From contig NC_063045.1 in assembly GCF_018812025.1 (NCBI RefSeq), positions 50,387,629 through 50,451,628 on the forward strand: DNA of 64,000 nt, given 5' to 3'. This DNA comes from Megalobrama amblycephala (Eukaryota; Chordata; Actinopteri; Cypriniformes; Xenocyprididae). Positions 23,430 to 36,031 of this stretch are shown in pieces. The notes under the pieces are model-generated. The model was not told where the DNA came from. It was given only the letters and a program-made list of their open reading frames with translations, and made no database searches. A program made the position numbers and the translations under genes. Position 1 is the first letter of the stretch; each line of letters starts with the position of its first letter.

Positions 23430-23690
23430 ACATGGTGGTTAAATAAAAAAAAAAAAAATGAGATGGGAGAAAAAAATATAATTCAATACTTTTGTGTTTG
23501 CTCGGAAAACATTTGCATTCCCCTGAGAAACTTTGCATTCGCTAGCAAAACTTTTGCAGAGTTTCTTGGTGAACACAAAACAAAGAACGCAAAGTTAATC
23601 AGGGGAATGCAAATGTTTAGCGAGCAAACACAAAAGTATTGAATTATAATTTTTCTTCTCTTTTTTCCATCACCATGTCCTTTTAGGGGC
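23430..23690. mobile_element. small foldback element
   Basis: Arms at 23430-23525 and 23600-23680 are inverted repeats: AATTCAATACTTTTGTGTTT pairs with AAACACAAAAGTATTGAATT, and GCATTCCCCTGA pairs with TCAGGGGAATGC. Outer ends ACATGGTGGT and CACCATGT also pair. The loop is about 80 bp. Confidence 0.75.
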
Positions 23691-24119
23691 CCTGTAGAAA
23701 CATGTTAACCAGCAAAACCTTGACCTTTGGTTTAAGTAATCCAACTGCCTTAACCAAGTGATGTGAGTTTTGGGATGGGTCTTCCTGTTTGTCTGAAATA
23801 GAGTGCTGCAGGGATGAAGTATATTTGTAGGCCAACTCGGAAGTTAGCACCACCCTGGTTCCCTTGACAAAGCAATAGGCTTTTCTCAATGAATTTTGGG
23901 TAATTGAAGAAAATAAGCTCTGTAACCAACAAAAGTTTATGATACATATTTTGGTCATCAAGATAATCTTCACAAATAAACACAACTTTTAAGCATAAAT
24001 ACAATCGCCAGAAGTGAAAAACAATAGTTTGTAAGAAAAGAAAAAGAATAGTTTGTAAGAGTGTGAGTAAAAGTGGACTAGTTAAGTAGAATTATTGTGG
24101 TTTCCTGTTTGGTGTGATT

Positions 24120-24709
24120 GGTGACTTTTAAAAGTAATGCATTACAATATTGCATTATTCCCTAAAAAAGTAACTAATTGCGTTGGAAAGTAGTGTTACA
24201 TTAATTTTGCGTTACTTTTTCTCATCTGGGCTGGGCTATTTGTTTGTTTGTTTTTATAACAACAAAAAATTATATTTTTGGCAAATGTAAAGGCCCTTTC
24301 ACACCAAAAGTGAAAATGAATGCGAATTCACGCCTGTAAAGTAGAAGGCGCAGCTCAAACAAACCTTTCAGCTGTGCTGTTATTCTGGAATACAGAAGAA
24401 TAGGATGCTGGAGAAGAATTAAATGAGTAAATGTATGCTCACATTTAGTCTAGAACTAGTCTAGAATCACCATCAGGTTACTCAGCGCACATGATGCTCC
24501 TGCATTTACTCCCGATTTCTCTCAACAAGGGGACAGGAGAGCTGTCAGTCAATAAATTGGAAGACAAAGTAACTTGTGTTACTTATTTGAAAAAGTAACC
24601 CAGATATTTTGTTGTAAGTTTAAAAGTAATCTGATAATTTACTAGTTACTTGAAAAAAGTAATCTGATTACATAACTTGTGTTACTTGTAATGCCTTACC
24701 CCAACACTC
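24120..24709 (+). mobile_element. 5'-truncated hAT-like element (GTTACT... family)
   Basis: AAAGTAATGCATTACAATATTGC on the left and TTACTTGTAATGCCTTACCC followed by CAACACT on the right match a fish hAT family with CAGTGTTGGGG ends (recall). The left terminus is missing. Confidence 0.6.
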
Positions 24710-25054
24710 GTGATGACGTTTAATATCGTCCCAGTCCCATTCAGCCACTTAGTTGCAACTACATTTTTTAAGACATGTAAAAGTTTAAAAAAATTACCAG
24801 TGGGGTATTACTGATGTATTTTATGTTGCAGAATAAATGTGAAAATATTTTGATCTTTGTTAATCACAAACCTTATTTAAGTCATTTAACCAAAAAAAAA
24901 AACTAATTCAGAAAAACTCATTGACTTCAGGATGATGGAACTTAAAGTGCAAAAATGTTCTGGGCTCTAGGACTCATTCCTGCAGCACACAATGCAGCAA
25001 AATGCAATTCCAGTTATTTCCACTAGGGGCACCAGAAATGACACATTTCACCTT

Positions 25055-25323
25055 TACAACGTGTCTACACCGGTCACGAGCGGTGTGATGTGATGCGACA
25101 AAAGACAATAGAACCCATTATAATCAGTGATGTTGTCTACACTGGATGCGGCGTGACGTGAGCGTCAAATCTCCGGCAGTAAACTGATGCCTTGTTCTGT
25201 TTATTATGTACTGACACAAAGGACAAATGCTTTGCAATGGCCACTTTGTCGCGTCCAGTGTAGACATATTTAGCTGTTGCGACGTGAGTGACAATGGTCA
25301 CATCTGGTGTAGACACGGTGTTA
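25055..25323. mobile_element. short TIR element (GTGTCTACACC)
   Basis: GTGTCTACACCGG at the left and GGTGTAGACACGGTG at the right are inverted repeats. Internal GTCTACACTGGATGCGGCG and GTCGCGTCCAGTGTAGAC echo them. No coding capacity. Confidence 0.65.
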
Positions 25324-25498
25324 GATTGTGGCCATACAAAATACATCATATTCTCCATGATATAGGAATTGGTATATGAGCTGTGCATAGCATGAGCTAC
25401 AGGTGTGTGCTCATACAGTCTGTGATAAGGTGAGAGAGACAGATGTGGCAGTGTGGTCAGGTGTGTACTGATATGTCCTCTCTTTTTTCACCCGTCAG

Positions 25499-25543
25499 AA
25501 CTTGCCCTGTGCTCCCCACGCCGGGCCCAGCCTCCAACTGCAG
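25499..25543 (+). CDS. candidate in-frame 45-nt cassette exon between PDZ3 and SH3
   Basis: A very good acceptor (TCTTTTTTCACCCGTCAG) is followed by 45 nt of GC-rich sequence and a GTTTGT donor. Placed between the exons at 22578 and 40759 it keeps phase: the carried G plus AA makes Glu, then LALCSPRRAQPPTA, and the last G joins AA of the next exon. It would add 15 residues to the PDZ3-SH3 linker. I know of no such insert in mammalian PSD-93. Only splice signals, length and open frame support it, so it may be a chance pseudo-exon. Confidence 0.3.
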
Positions 25544-26049
25544 GTTTGTGCCATGTGATCAGCACCTGGGTCAAAAGCAGTACCACACAGACAGACTGCA
25601 CAGAGCTAGACCACAAAATAAAAGACTTGACCGCTATAACTGCATATTTTACAGTTTCTTTGTTGTGCCTTCCTATGAGGCTTTGGGATCTCCGGGACAG
25701 CTGGAGCATCTGAAGGTCTGGGTTCAGAGCTCAGGTTCTGTCTAACTCTCTGCAGTCTGGCTGAGAAATGTGGTCTCATTCTTGCCCCAGTGGCGGCTCT
25801 GACCATGGGCCTCTCATTCAGGGGAAGGGACAGAGAGAGACCTTGCTCTCCTGATATTCCTGTGTGCATCCTGTGTTACCCCTGCCTGCTGCCTCACTTG
25901 ATAAACTCCTCGGCTCCTGTTGTGTTTGTTTTTGGCTCTAACCCACCCGTCAAACACAGACGGCTGCTATACATACTAATCTAGATAATAATAATGAGAG
26001 TTCAAGACATTTTAACATTTTTGTTACACTTGGAAACCATAATAGATTT

Positions 26050-26225
26050 ATTTTTTAGGATTCCCTGATGATTAGAATGTTGAAAAGAACAGCATTTAAA
26101 AAAAAATTAGTAAAGACTTTATAATGTTACAAAAGATTTCTGTCACTTTTGATAATGAAAAATAAAAAATAAAAGAAATTTCTTTTAAAAACAAAATCTT
26201 ACTGACCCCAATTTTTTGGAGGGAT
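26050..26225 (+). mobile_element. fragment of the ACACTACC-TTCAAAAG MITE
   Basis: ACTTTATAATGTTACAAAAG and TCTTACTGACCCC near the end match the family's right half. Confidence 0.5.
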
Positions 26226-26582
26226 GTTTAGTGATTATAACCAAGCTAAAGAAGGGGCTGATTCATATGAGTATTATTATTTTAAACAGTTTCTAGATGT
26301 AGTAGCACTGTTATAGATGTTATAGCATTTTTATTTTATTTTAGTGTTGACATTGCGCATTGAAGTTATTTTTTATCATATATTTATTCAAAACACTTGG
26401 ACACAAATGGATCAAAAAAAGGATAGTTCACCCAAAAATTATTTTGGAACGCAAATAAAGATGTTTTTGATGAATTCTCTTTCTGTTCCTCCAAAGACAT
26501 ACTCGACTACCACTTTGATGCTTCAAAAAGTTCATAAAGAGATCATAAAACTAATCCATATGAATTGAGCGGTTTAGTCCAA

Positions 26583-27632
26583 GGGCCCTATTTTAACGTT
26601 CTAAACACAAAGTGTAAAGCGCATGGCGCAGGTGCACTCAGGGCGTGTCCAAATCTACTTTTGCTATTTTAACGACGGAAAAACGGTCCGTGCGCCGGGG
26701 CGCATTTTTGAAATGGGTTGTCCCTATTCTCTTAATGAGTAATGGGCGTAACGTTCAATAAACCAATCAGAGTGTCATCTCCCATTCCCTTTAAGAGCGA
26801 GATGCGCTCGCGCCATGGCGGATTGCTATTTACATGGCGGAATTTGTTGGCGGAAAAGCTGAACGCTTTTCAAGCGAAGAAACCGATCTGCTCGTGCGCG
26901 AAGTTAAAACGCGCGAGCAGATCATCTACGGGACAAGCGGGAATCCACCAAAGCTTCCCGAGCTGAAGAAGGTGTGGGATGAATTAACAGTGACTGTGTC
27001 CTCGTCTTCTGGCATCAGATGTTTTGCTGAAATTACCTGTTAAGTGGCCAGTCAATCTTTCAGTCGTCTGTTGGATGCAGGCTTTCAAATAGCTCAGCGT
27101 GATGAGTCAGTTAATATATATGTGTGTGTATTGGCACGATTGTTCAATTAATTAGCCAATTTCGTTCATCATTATAAGTAGTAATAGGCTGAATTGAAAA
27201 TAGGTAGCCTAATTCTAATACACGCAATGACTATTCATCATTACATTTTTATATTTATGTAGCCTACACAATAATATTCTTTTACACTGTAATCCTTTTG
27301 TTTTTAATATTTGGAATGTTTGTGTGATGCGCATCCCTGTGTGTAATAAGCAAAGTCAACGCGCACTGTGGACGCGCCCAGAGGCGCATTTTTCTACCAA
27401 CGCGCTCTAACAAAAAAATATTGCGCCGTTGACTTTAGACTTTAGACCAGGTTTGACTTGGTCTATGGCGCAGTCTATTTTCAGCTCCTTAAAATAGCAA
27501 TGCGCCTGAACACACCTCTTTTTTAGACCAGCACGCCCATGGGCGCACTAACTGGCGCAAATGCATTTACTAATTTAAGGACGTGGCGCTGAACGGGAAA
27601 ACGCGAACGGCGCCGGACGCAAACTAGCAAAC
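26583..27632 (+). mobile_element. PIF/Harbinger-like element, internally deleted
   Basis: Begins GGGCCCTATTTTAACG, is rich in GCGCATGGCGCA-type motifs and carries a Myb/SANT-like frame at 26834. PIF/Harbinger elements encode such a Myb-like protein beside a DDE transposase. The transposase is absent and the right terminus, expected to mirror GGGCCCTATTTTAACG, is missing. Confidence 0.65.
26834..27043 (+). pseudogene. broken Myb/SANT-like gene of a Harbinger transposon
   Basis: From ATG 26834 the frame reads MAEFVGGKAERFSSEETDLL, VREVKTREQIIYGTSGNPPK and LPELKKVWDEL. The RFSSEETDLLVREVK helix and the VWDEL Trp fit the start of a Myb/SANT-like DNA-binding domain of PIF/Harbinger accessory proteins. 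These bind the transposon ends and help the transposase. Similarity stops after about 60 residues and a stop follows at residue 70. The remaining helix, the rest of the protein and the transposase are deleted, so it is a relic. Confidence 0.65.
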
Positions 27633-30010
27633 ATATAAACATTGATCAGTGAACATAAACAGAAGCTCAACCAAACTTGAATGACGCTTGAGAACAAACC
27701 TCTTGCGGAAGCTCAAAAGTGCTGTGTAACACAGGAGAATGAATTCTCGCACACATCAAGCAAACATTTAGCTTCCGTTTACCACAACTGATGTGTGAGT
27801 TACTGAATGTTTACATGTGAATAAAAGCCTAAATTCAATCTTTTCATCAAAAAAAGCAATCGAGGCTCTTCAGAAAATTTGGACTAAACCACTCAATACA
27901 TATGGATTTGTTTTACGATCTCTTTATGAATGTTTTGAAGCGTCAATGTTTCAAATGCGTAGCTGTCTAAGGAGGGACAGAAAGCTCTCAGATTTCATCA
28001 AAAAGATGTTCCGATGTTCTGTTCCGAAGACGAACGAAAGTCTTACGGGTTTGGAACAACATGAGAGTGAGTTAATGATTTTTGGGTAAACTAACCCATT
28101 AAAGCCACAAAATTGGGCCTTTTACAGTAAGTTACATGGGCTTTACCAGAAGCTAACTGAACAGCTCAGGGCCAGGGTTCGGGTCAGCAGCCATGCTTGT
28201 TTACTGCTCTGCTCACTGTCTCCGCTCCTCTCCTCCTCTTCCTCCTTTGACCTTTTCCTCTCCCAAACTACCTGCTGCCCCCTGCTGAAGCCAACACATC
28301 CTTTCCAAAACACACATAGATCATTCTCACAGAATGGCAGCATGTTAGCACTCTCACAAACACAAACTACTATGGCAGTTTTCTAAACTAATATGGTGTC
28401 ACCATATTAGTACAGATTCGTATTCAAATTCAAACTATTCTATCAGTTGTCGCACATCTGTGGCCCCATAAGTATTTGGACACTTACGTCACACTTAAAG
28501 ATGGAAAATTAAGTTTGCAGATTTAACTTGGTATTTTGTATTTAATGCAATAATATTTACTTTTAAGCATGTCTTAATTGTCTAGATATGTTCAAGGGGC
28601 CAAGGTATGTATTAATGCATGTATTATTACATGCGAAAGTAATGCTACACACGATTGCGTGTCCTCTTACATTAAAAATAATAAACACAAGGCAAATCTC
28701 TGACACATGATGTTTTATTTTAGCATTAAAACATCTTTCTAATATAATATCGCATTTATATTATTTCACTTTAAGACAGCAGAGGCCAACTCTAATCATA
28801 CTGAAGACTGATAATACATTATTCCTGTTAAGATTCCTGTCATTCTGATGACTGTAGGGAGTCTGGCTAATGACATTCTAGCATCTGACACCCATCCAGC
28901 ATATATCACTGAATGAGATTCTATATAGAGCAGTTAGATATGTGGAGGAGAGACATAGTTAACGTGACGATCTCTGTCTGCCAAGCGCTTAGAGGGGCGG
29001 AAGTGCTCTGGGGCAAACAATTTGGCAAGTGCATAGGATCCCCCATTCATAAATAAGGACTTGAGGATTACTTTAGCAGATGGAGGAGGTGAGGATGCTT
29101 TTATTTTCAAATGGCAGCAAGAGACGGAGTCATCAGAGGTTTCTAGAGCAGCATTCAAGTCCCGGCGACTTTTGACATTCTATTCCTGAACTCCCAACAA
29201 GCAAGCCCCTTTGCATTATTTCCTGAATTTTGGCTGAGTGGGATAACGTTGATCTTTTGCCGACCAAGCCTTTGTTTGGGGTATTGTGAATCAACAAGAA
29301 TTGATTCTCTTGTCATTAATATTTAATTCTAACGGCTATTTCCTCCGTTTGCAATATAGCCGTGCACCCACTAAGCAAAACTGTTTAGTATAGATGTTTC
29401 GTGGGCTTTCACAATAAGTTTCGGAGGTGCTTTCACAAGTTCTAGATAGTCAGCATTATGATTATTTAGTCATAGAGCCATGGTTCCAACTAGGCTGATC
29501 TTTTCTCTGTAGCTCGATCCAATTCCCCTGATGCTCTTGGGATTGATTCTGGGGAGGTAGAGCTCATTAAGGTGCACTTGTAAATGCAAGCTTGCACTTT
29601 CTGCATTGGTGTTGTGGGACTGCTGAGATGGGCTTTCCAAGGGTCCTTTTCATCAACAACTACCTGAGCAACCATAGTAACACACAAAAAAGTACAATTC
29701 CAAAAATGCTGAAGATGGATTGATAATCAAGCAAAATCAAACAAGCTGAGATTGAGGTTTATAGTCTGTCAGAAACATGAAGTAGATTCTTATTGCAGAA
29801 ACTTTTGCTGAGAAAATTTAATTGTAGTAAATAAGCATGTTAAATATATTTATGTTAAATATACTATTATTTGCTGCACTGCTTTCAAGACTTTTATGTA
29901 AAAGTTACTTTTTATGTTTTGCAGAGCCACATATGCTTTGGGGGGAAAAAATGATAGCTTGATTTTAATAAACATACTCTATTTTTTTATATTTATATTT
30001 ATTTTGATAC

Positions 30011-30801
30011 TTAAAGGGTTAGTTCACCCAAAAATGAAAATTCTGTCCTTAATTACTCACCCTCTTCGTTCTTCTTCAGAACACAAATTAAGATTTTTGA
30101 TGAAATCCGAGAGGTATATGACTCGGCAATTTAACCGACACTTTCAACGTCCAGAAAGGTACTAAAAACATTGTTAAAAAATTTGACGTGACTGCAGTGG
30201 TTCAACCATAATTTTATGAAGCGAAAAGAATACTTTTTGTGCACAAAAATAAAACAACTAAATTCAACAATATTTTCTTCTGCGTCATTCTTATGTTGTT
30301 TGTGCCCAGCGCCTCAAGGTTTTATGTCAGAACGCTGACTCATTATTGGCCGGCTCCTGCGTCAGCATCACACGCGTGCATTGTGTTCACGTGATCAGCT
30401 TTGGCCAATACTGAGCCGGCATTCGGACGTTAACACGGAAGCCTTCGCTGTGCTTACTGCGGCACCTACGTAAGGAACATGACAGGGAAGAGAAGAGATT
30501 GTTGAGTAAAGTCAGTTTTTTTTTGTTGTTGTTGTTTTTGCGCACAAAAAGTATTCTCATAAAAATAAGATTGAACCACAGCGGTCACGTCGACTGTTTT
30601 AACAATGTCTTTAGTACCTTTCTGGACCTTGAAAGTGTCGGTTAAATCGCTATCTGTGGACGAGTCATATACCTCTCGGATTTCATCAAAAATATCTTAA
30701 TTTGTGTTCCGAAGATGAACGAAGGTCTTACGGGTGTGGAACGACATGAGGGTGAATAATTAATGACATTAATGTCATTTTTAGGTCAACTAACCCTTTA
30801 A
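30011..30801 (+). mobile_element. complete TTAA-flanked foldback element (Angel-like)
   Basis: TTAA at 30011 and 30798 bound a palindrome of about 790 bp. Left TAAAGGGTTAGTTCACCC pairs with right CAACTAACCCTTTAA, and GATGAAATCCGAGAGGTATA pairs with TATACCTCTCGGATTTCATC. Inner CTTTTTGTGCACAAAAA arms also pair. The TTAA duplication suggests a Kolobok/piggyBac-type source. It resembles the teleost Angel elements (recall). Copies also occur at 44839 and 56411. Confidence 0.8.
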
Positions 30802-31319
30802 TAAATCAAACATTTCATTTTTGCTACAATACAATTTAGGAACTTCATGAACTATCAGAAACAAGGGTTACAGTATATATCCTCCATACAGTTAGTCAAA
30901 ACAGGTAGAGAAATGGTAAGTAGATCATTTAAGCGTGGTCAGACAGCATTGGCTAGCTTGTGTACCGTCTCTGGGAAACATAATTACATGTAATTTTATC
31001 AGAGTGCCTTCAGATACAGCAAACACTTCCTGCACCTTTGTAATTTCAGGTCAGAGTGCACTAATAGGTTACTGAATCTCACACACAGATCCACATACTG
31101 ACTGGCACACCATCTTCTCTTCCATCAGAGAATGAACAGATTGTGGTATTTTGTTTCTAGCTTTTAGCACCATCACTACAAAAGTATTTTAATGGCTGTC
31201 CCTCAGTGCTAGCTGGCTGAAAATCATAGATATACTCTGATCACATTGCAGTTTTTAGCTGGCATTTTGAAACAGAGAACAATAGGCCTTGAAAAGGTTT
31301 TTCAGAAATGACATTTTCA

Positions 31320-31323
<4 letters not shown>

Positions 31324-31402
<79 letters not shown>
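31324..31402. repeat. (GT)n microsatellite
   Basis: About 39 GT units without interruption. Confidence 0.95.
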
Positions 31403-31403
<1 letters not shown>

Positions 31404-31544
31404 TGTGGTTCTGTTAGTGTGGCATTCTGGGAGACAGGATTGAGGCCACTTTTTGGGACATACTGACATCACCAGTGTGCATACACTAAACTCAACAGAC
31501 AGCCAGACAGCCAATGACGGGCCAAGAACACCTGAGGGAACTCT

Positions 31545-31546
<2 letters not shown>

Positions 31547-31578
<32 letters not shown>
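31547..31578. repeat. (CA)n microsatellite
   Basis: Sixteen CA units, 145 bp after the GT array, so the pair can fold back on itself. Confidence 0.95.
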
Positions 31579-31581
<3 letters not shown>

Positions 31582-31812
31582 CATTTACCTAGCTGTCTAA
31601 ATTAGGCCATACCATAGACTTCTGTTGTTTTTTTTCTTCTTAAGTCAGTATGTTTTCCTAAATATTAATGTTTTCAGAGAATGTATCTCGAATTAAGTAT
31701 ATTGTCCTTAGTACATTTGCAATTTGTGCATATCTTGTTTTATAAGCCACACTAAATTTTCTTAGACTTGGTGAACAATGGGGACAAAATCAAGAAAAAT
31801 TATGCTTAATTT

Positions 31813-31813
<1 letters not shown>

Positions 31814-31864
<51 letters not shown>
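31814..31864. repeat. (GATA)n microsatellite
   Basis: About 12 GATA units. Confidence 0.95.
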
Positions 31865-31885
31865 CTAATACTGAAAAACTAACAT

Positions 31886-31886
31886 A

Positions 31887-31930
<44 letters not shown>
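31886..31930. repeat. (AT)n microsatellite
   Basis: TA run with one TG interruption, just after the GATA array. Confidence 0.9.
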
Positions 31931-31931
<1 letters not shown>

Positions 31932-32534
31932 TGCCAAATAATATAATAAATCTATATGAAGTATGAATCATTTGTACCTTTGGAGACATCCTCATAGGGC
32001 ATTTTAATAACACGTGATTACAAACAAGGTATATTACTCGACACATCTTATCAATGAGATTTTTTAATAAAACCTGACTGTTTTGATCCATCAACAAGCT
32101 ATTAATGAAATCTTCTGTCTGCATAAATGTAACATCCCTCTGATAAAGCTGGTTTCCATCAAAAATCCTCTAACAAATCTAATGTTTGTCTGTGAAAGAG
32201 AAGCAGTCTGTAGCTAGCAGGCCATTAATCATTTAACTGGATAGCCAGAGCTCTATGAATGGGCATTTTACTGTAATGTGTGTCCCCTCTGATTTATGAC
32301 TAACCTCTGCTCCCCTCTCATTCTCATTCTTTCTAATGAAGCCCAAACATCTGAAGAACTTCCAGAGAGTATGAATCTTCCACATAACTATTGTTTTATT
32401 GTACTGACAAATTTGAAAACATTCAAGTGTTGTGGTGCTACTAATTTAAAGGGCAACATTCAGAGAGAAGAATTTTGTGCCCAAACATGATTTATAATAA
32501 TTATATTCTGGCTGTTTTGACATGCATGAACTGC

Positions 32535-32564
32535 ATAATAATAATAATAATAATAATAATAATT
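32535..32564. repeat. (AAT)n microsatellite
   Basis: About nine ATA/AAT units. Confidence 0.9.
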
Positions 32565-32860
32565 AGTTTAACCTTCTGAGAAGCATTTTTAAGGTCACAC
32601 AAGGTTATCTCTCCTCTTGTGTGGGATATTCTTAATTGGGTTGTCAGTCACTTTAAAGCAATGTCCATTATCTTTAGTGCGCAACTCGTCTCAAACATGG
32701 ATTACACATCAAATTGTCCAGCAGTACATTTCTAAGTAAACAGACATACAGTTTTCACTTGGTGAGCGAGAAAAACAGATCCCAAAACTTTGAAGGAGGA
32801 ACCTGAGCCATAAATAGAGATTAAATATCATAAAGAGAACCACATGTGTCTTTTCCAACA

Positions 32861-32965
32861 CCCAGAACACCCTAGCAACCACATAGCAACACACTAACAA
32901 CCACTCAGAATATCTTAGCAATCGCATAGCAATGTCTTGGCAGCCACCCAGAACACCCTTTCATT
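32861..32965. repeat. AGCAACCAC minisatellite
   Basis: Degenerate units of about 25 bp built on CCCAGAACACCCTAGCAACC and CACATAGCAACA. A second locus lies at 47785-47845. Confidence 0.65.
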
Positions 32966-33169
32966 GATTTGCACGGGTAAGCATCAATAGCATTTCCTTC
33001 TAATTTTTCTAAAATCTAATTTTAAATGTTCTTTTTGTTGTTGTTTTTCGACTGGTTTTCCGAACTCCTTTGGGTTGTTTGTGAGCAATGTTCCCTCTAA
33101 GCAAATAATTGCCGGGCAGAGAACAGACATGAAAATCATGTGTGGTGAAATCCATTTGATTGTAGTAGT

Positions 33170-34149
33170 TTAAAGGTGCCCTAGATTATGTTTTTAAAAG
33201 ATGTAATATAAGTCTAAGGTGTCCCCTGAATGTGTCTGTGAAGTTTCAGCTCAAAATACCCCATAGATTTTTTTTATTAATTTTTTTAACTGCCTATTTT
33301 GGGGCATCATTATAAACGCGCCGATTTTATGCTGCGGCCCCTTTAAATCCCGTGCTCTCCGCCCACAGAGCTCGCGCTTGCCTTAAACAGTGCCTTAACA
33401 AAGTTTACACAGCTAATATAACCCTCAAAATGGATCTTTACAAAGTGTTCGTCATGCATGCGGCATGCATGCGTCGGATTATGTGAGTATTGTATACTGT
33501 TATATTGTTTACTTCTGATTTTGAATGAGTTTGATAGTGCTCCGTGGCTAACGGCTAATGCTACACTGTTGGAGAGATTTATAAAGAATGGAGTTGTGTT
33601 TATGCATTATACAGACTGCAAGTGTTTAAAAATGAAAATAGCGACGGCTCTCTTGTCTCCGTGAATACAGTAATAACTGGTGTTAACTTTAACCACATTT
33701 AACAGTACATTAGCAACATGCTAACGAAACATTTAGAAAGACAGTTTACAAATATCACTAAAAATATCATGTTATCATGGATCATGTCAGTTATTATTGC
33801 TCCATCTGCCATTTTTCGCTATTGTTCTTGCTTGCTTACCTAGTCTGATGATTTGGTTGTACACATCCAGACGTTAATACTGGCTGCCCTTGTCTAATGC
33901 CTTTTATAATGTTGGGAACATGGGCTGGCATATGCAAATATTGGGGGCGTACACCCCGACTGTTACGTAACAGTCGGTGTTATGTTGAGATTCGCCTGTT
34001 CTTCGGAGGTCTTTTAAACAAATGAGATTTATATAAGAAGGAGGAAACAATGGAGTTTGAGACTCACTGTATGTCATTTCCATGTACTGAACTCTTGTTA
34101 TTTAACTATGCCAAGATAAATTAAATTTTTCATTCGAGGGCACCTTTAA
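33170..34149 (+). mobile_element. TTAA-flanked element with captured gene-like segment, copy A
   Basis: TTAA at 33170 and 34146 bound about 980 bp. Ends AAAGGTGCCCTAG and CGAGGGCACCTTTAA are inverted repeats. Inside are a TATA-like TTTAAA, then CCCTCAAAATGGATCTTTAC (start codon about 33430) and a GTGAGT donor-like site about 50 nt later. No transposase. Copies B (45433) and C (48702, inverted) share the same layout. Confidence 0.8.
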
Positions 34150-35599
34150 ATGAGAAATAATTGCAGTGCTCTGGACAACCGCTATAGAGTTATTGTCGCT
34201 ATAGAGTTAGAACCGGTGAATGCGGTTTACAGGTTCCATAGAAAGAGAACGATTGAGCGCGTGTGAGCTGGCTGGCCCTGAGCCAAATCAGTCGCGGTAA
34301 GAATACTGTAATGTTTGCGGACTGAATACCTCAACACGAGAGGCAACGCGAAACGAAAAGAAATGTGAAATAAAACGCCAGGTTTTAATGAAAAGTGGTG
34401 GAAATAACGGATGATGGGCACAGAATGGTAACAAAACTCTGAGACATCATCAGGGATGTTTAGATAACTATAAAAGAGTTAACGTTCACTTTTCTTAAAA
34501 ATATGTAGCTATAAGATCTGTTTAAATGCTTCAGTTTGTTTTCACTTTATAATATATTAAAACAAATGGAACCATAATACTGTATAATACATAATATAAT
34601 ACTGTATATCAGTTTAAATACTTAAATATTATATTTTATTATAATGTAAGCCTAATAAAAAAATTATCTCACAAGGGGATTGTTTAGGGCTCCTTGCCAC
34701 GAAAAATCTTGAAACTTCCTGGTATATAAATTCATAAGCAATAAACATGTAATTTTGATGGTTTAACACTGTCTGTTGCTAATAATTGACTGTACAAAAA
34801 CACATTATGGTTGTTCCAAACCATCATTGTAACTGCTCATATTATATTATTATAAAGAATTGAACTCTCCTGCAGGAGGACAAAAATTATTTTTTAATAG
34901 AATTTCTTGGTAAAGACTGGTACAGTTAATACAGCAATGTGAAAAAATCTCAAGTAACCTAAAATTAGCCTAAATGCTTAATTTAGTGACTGAACTGCTT
35001 GTTTTCAAACATATTATTTAATATATCACTAAGTTACATCAAGGGTCAAATAAAATAGAAACAGCACATTAAAGTTAAATGTTACAGTTGCATGATAAAA
35101 CATTTGTGTGTGTGTGTGTGTGTTTACGTTCATTGTACAGGTCTGATATAAAGTATGTTTTTGCTCAGGTGACCAAAGTTTGGCTCATCGAGAAAAAAAA
35201 AATAGAGGGAACATTGTTTGTGAGTATATATTTCTGTAATGGGCTGTGAGGTGGACATTTGCCAGTGTTTAGCCGCTGTTTGGCCCTGATCCCAGATAAC
35301 CCGTGGCTGAGTTTCTTTGGCTGAGCTGCTATATTGGCAGATTCTCAGGAGGACACACATTCTCTGCATTCAAACATACATGACTGCTGTTTACACACAG
35401 ACTCACTTGTGTCTCCGTAGACCACGCCTTCATACCAATCTATCACTCTTAAGGTTTGGTGAGGTGTACCAGTGCTTGGCAAAACGCTCACATGGAGGGC
35501 TTTCCTCCATTGCCTGCCAGTTACTTTTTTACCAGGTTTGTACTAAGTACTAATTTGGAAAGACAGTGATATTAAAAGACCAAATTCAATAAACACCTT

Positions 35600-36031
35600 A
35601 TTGATGATGCATACTATGCTCAGGCAAGCAGATGAACCCAGAATATAAACGCAATGCACAGTTTCACGTCAAACGCCCCACCACGACGCATGCTTGTGTT
35701 GACGTGAGAGAAGACGTTGTTGTGTGAATGCGCGTTGGAGATTAATATTTTGTAAATAAAGTGGTAAACTGTTTTTTTTGCATAAACAAAGCACTCGCGT
35801 TACTTCATAAAACTGATGTTAAACCACTGGAGTCACATGAATTACTTAAATTATGCCTTTACTACCTCTCTGGGGCTTTAAAGTGGTAGTTGCATAGGAT
35901 GTCAGCTCTCAGATTTCACTAAAAAGATCTTCATTTGTGTTCCAAAGATGAACAAAATATCTTATGGGTTTGGAACAATATGAGGGTGAGTAATTAATGA
36001 CAGAATTTTCATTTTTGGGTGAACTAACCCT
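35600..36031 (+). mobile_element. TTAA-type foldback element, right part
   Basis: TTTGGAACAATATGAGGGTG and TTTTTGGGTGAACTAACCC are the right terminus of the family seen at 30011. The left arm is lost. Confidence 0.65.

Larger units (their letters stand above)
26412..28102 (+). mobile_element. TTAA-type palindromic element split by a Harbinger-like insertion
   Basis: Left arm GGATAGTTCACCCAAAAATT and right arm ATGATTTTTGGGTAAACTAACC are inverted. CTCTTTATGAA...GCTTCAAAA-type sequences pair across the insertion. The middle (26583-27632) is an unrelated GC-rich element, so this one was hit later. Confidence 0.65.
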
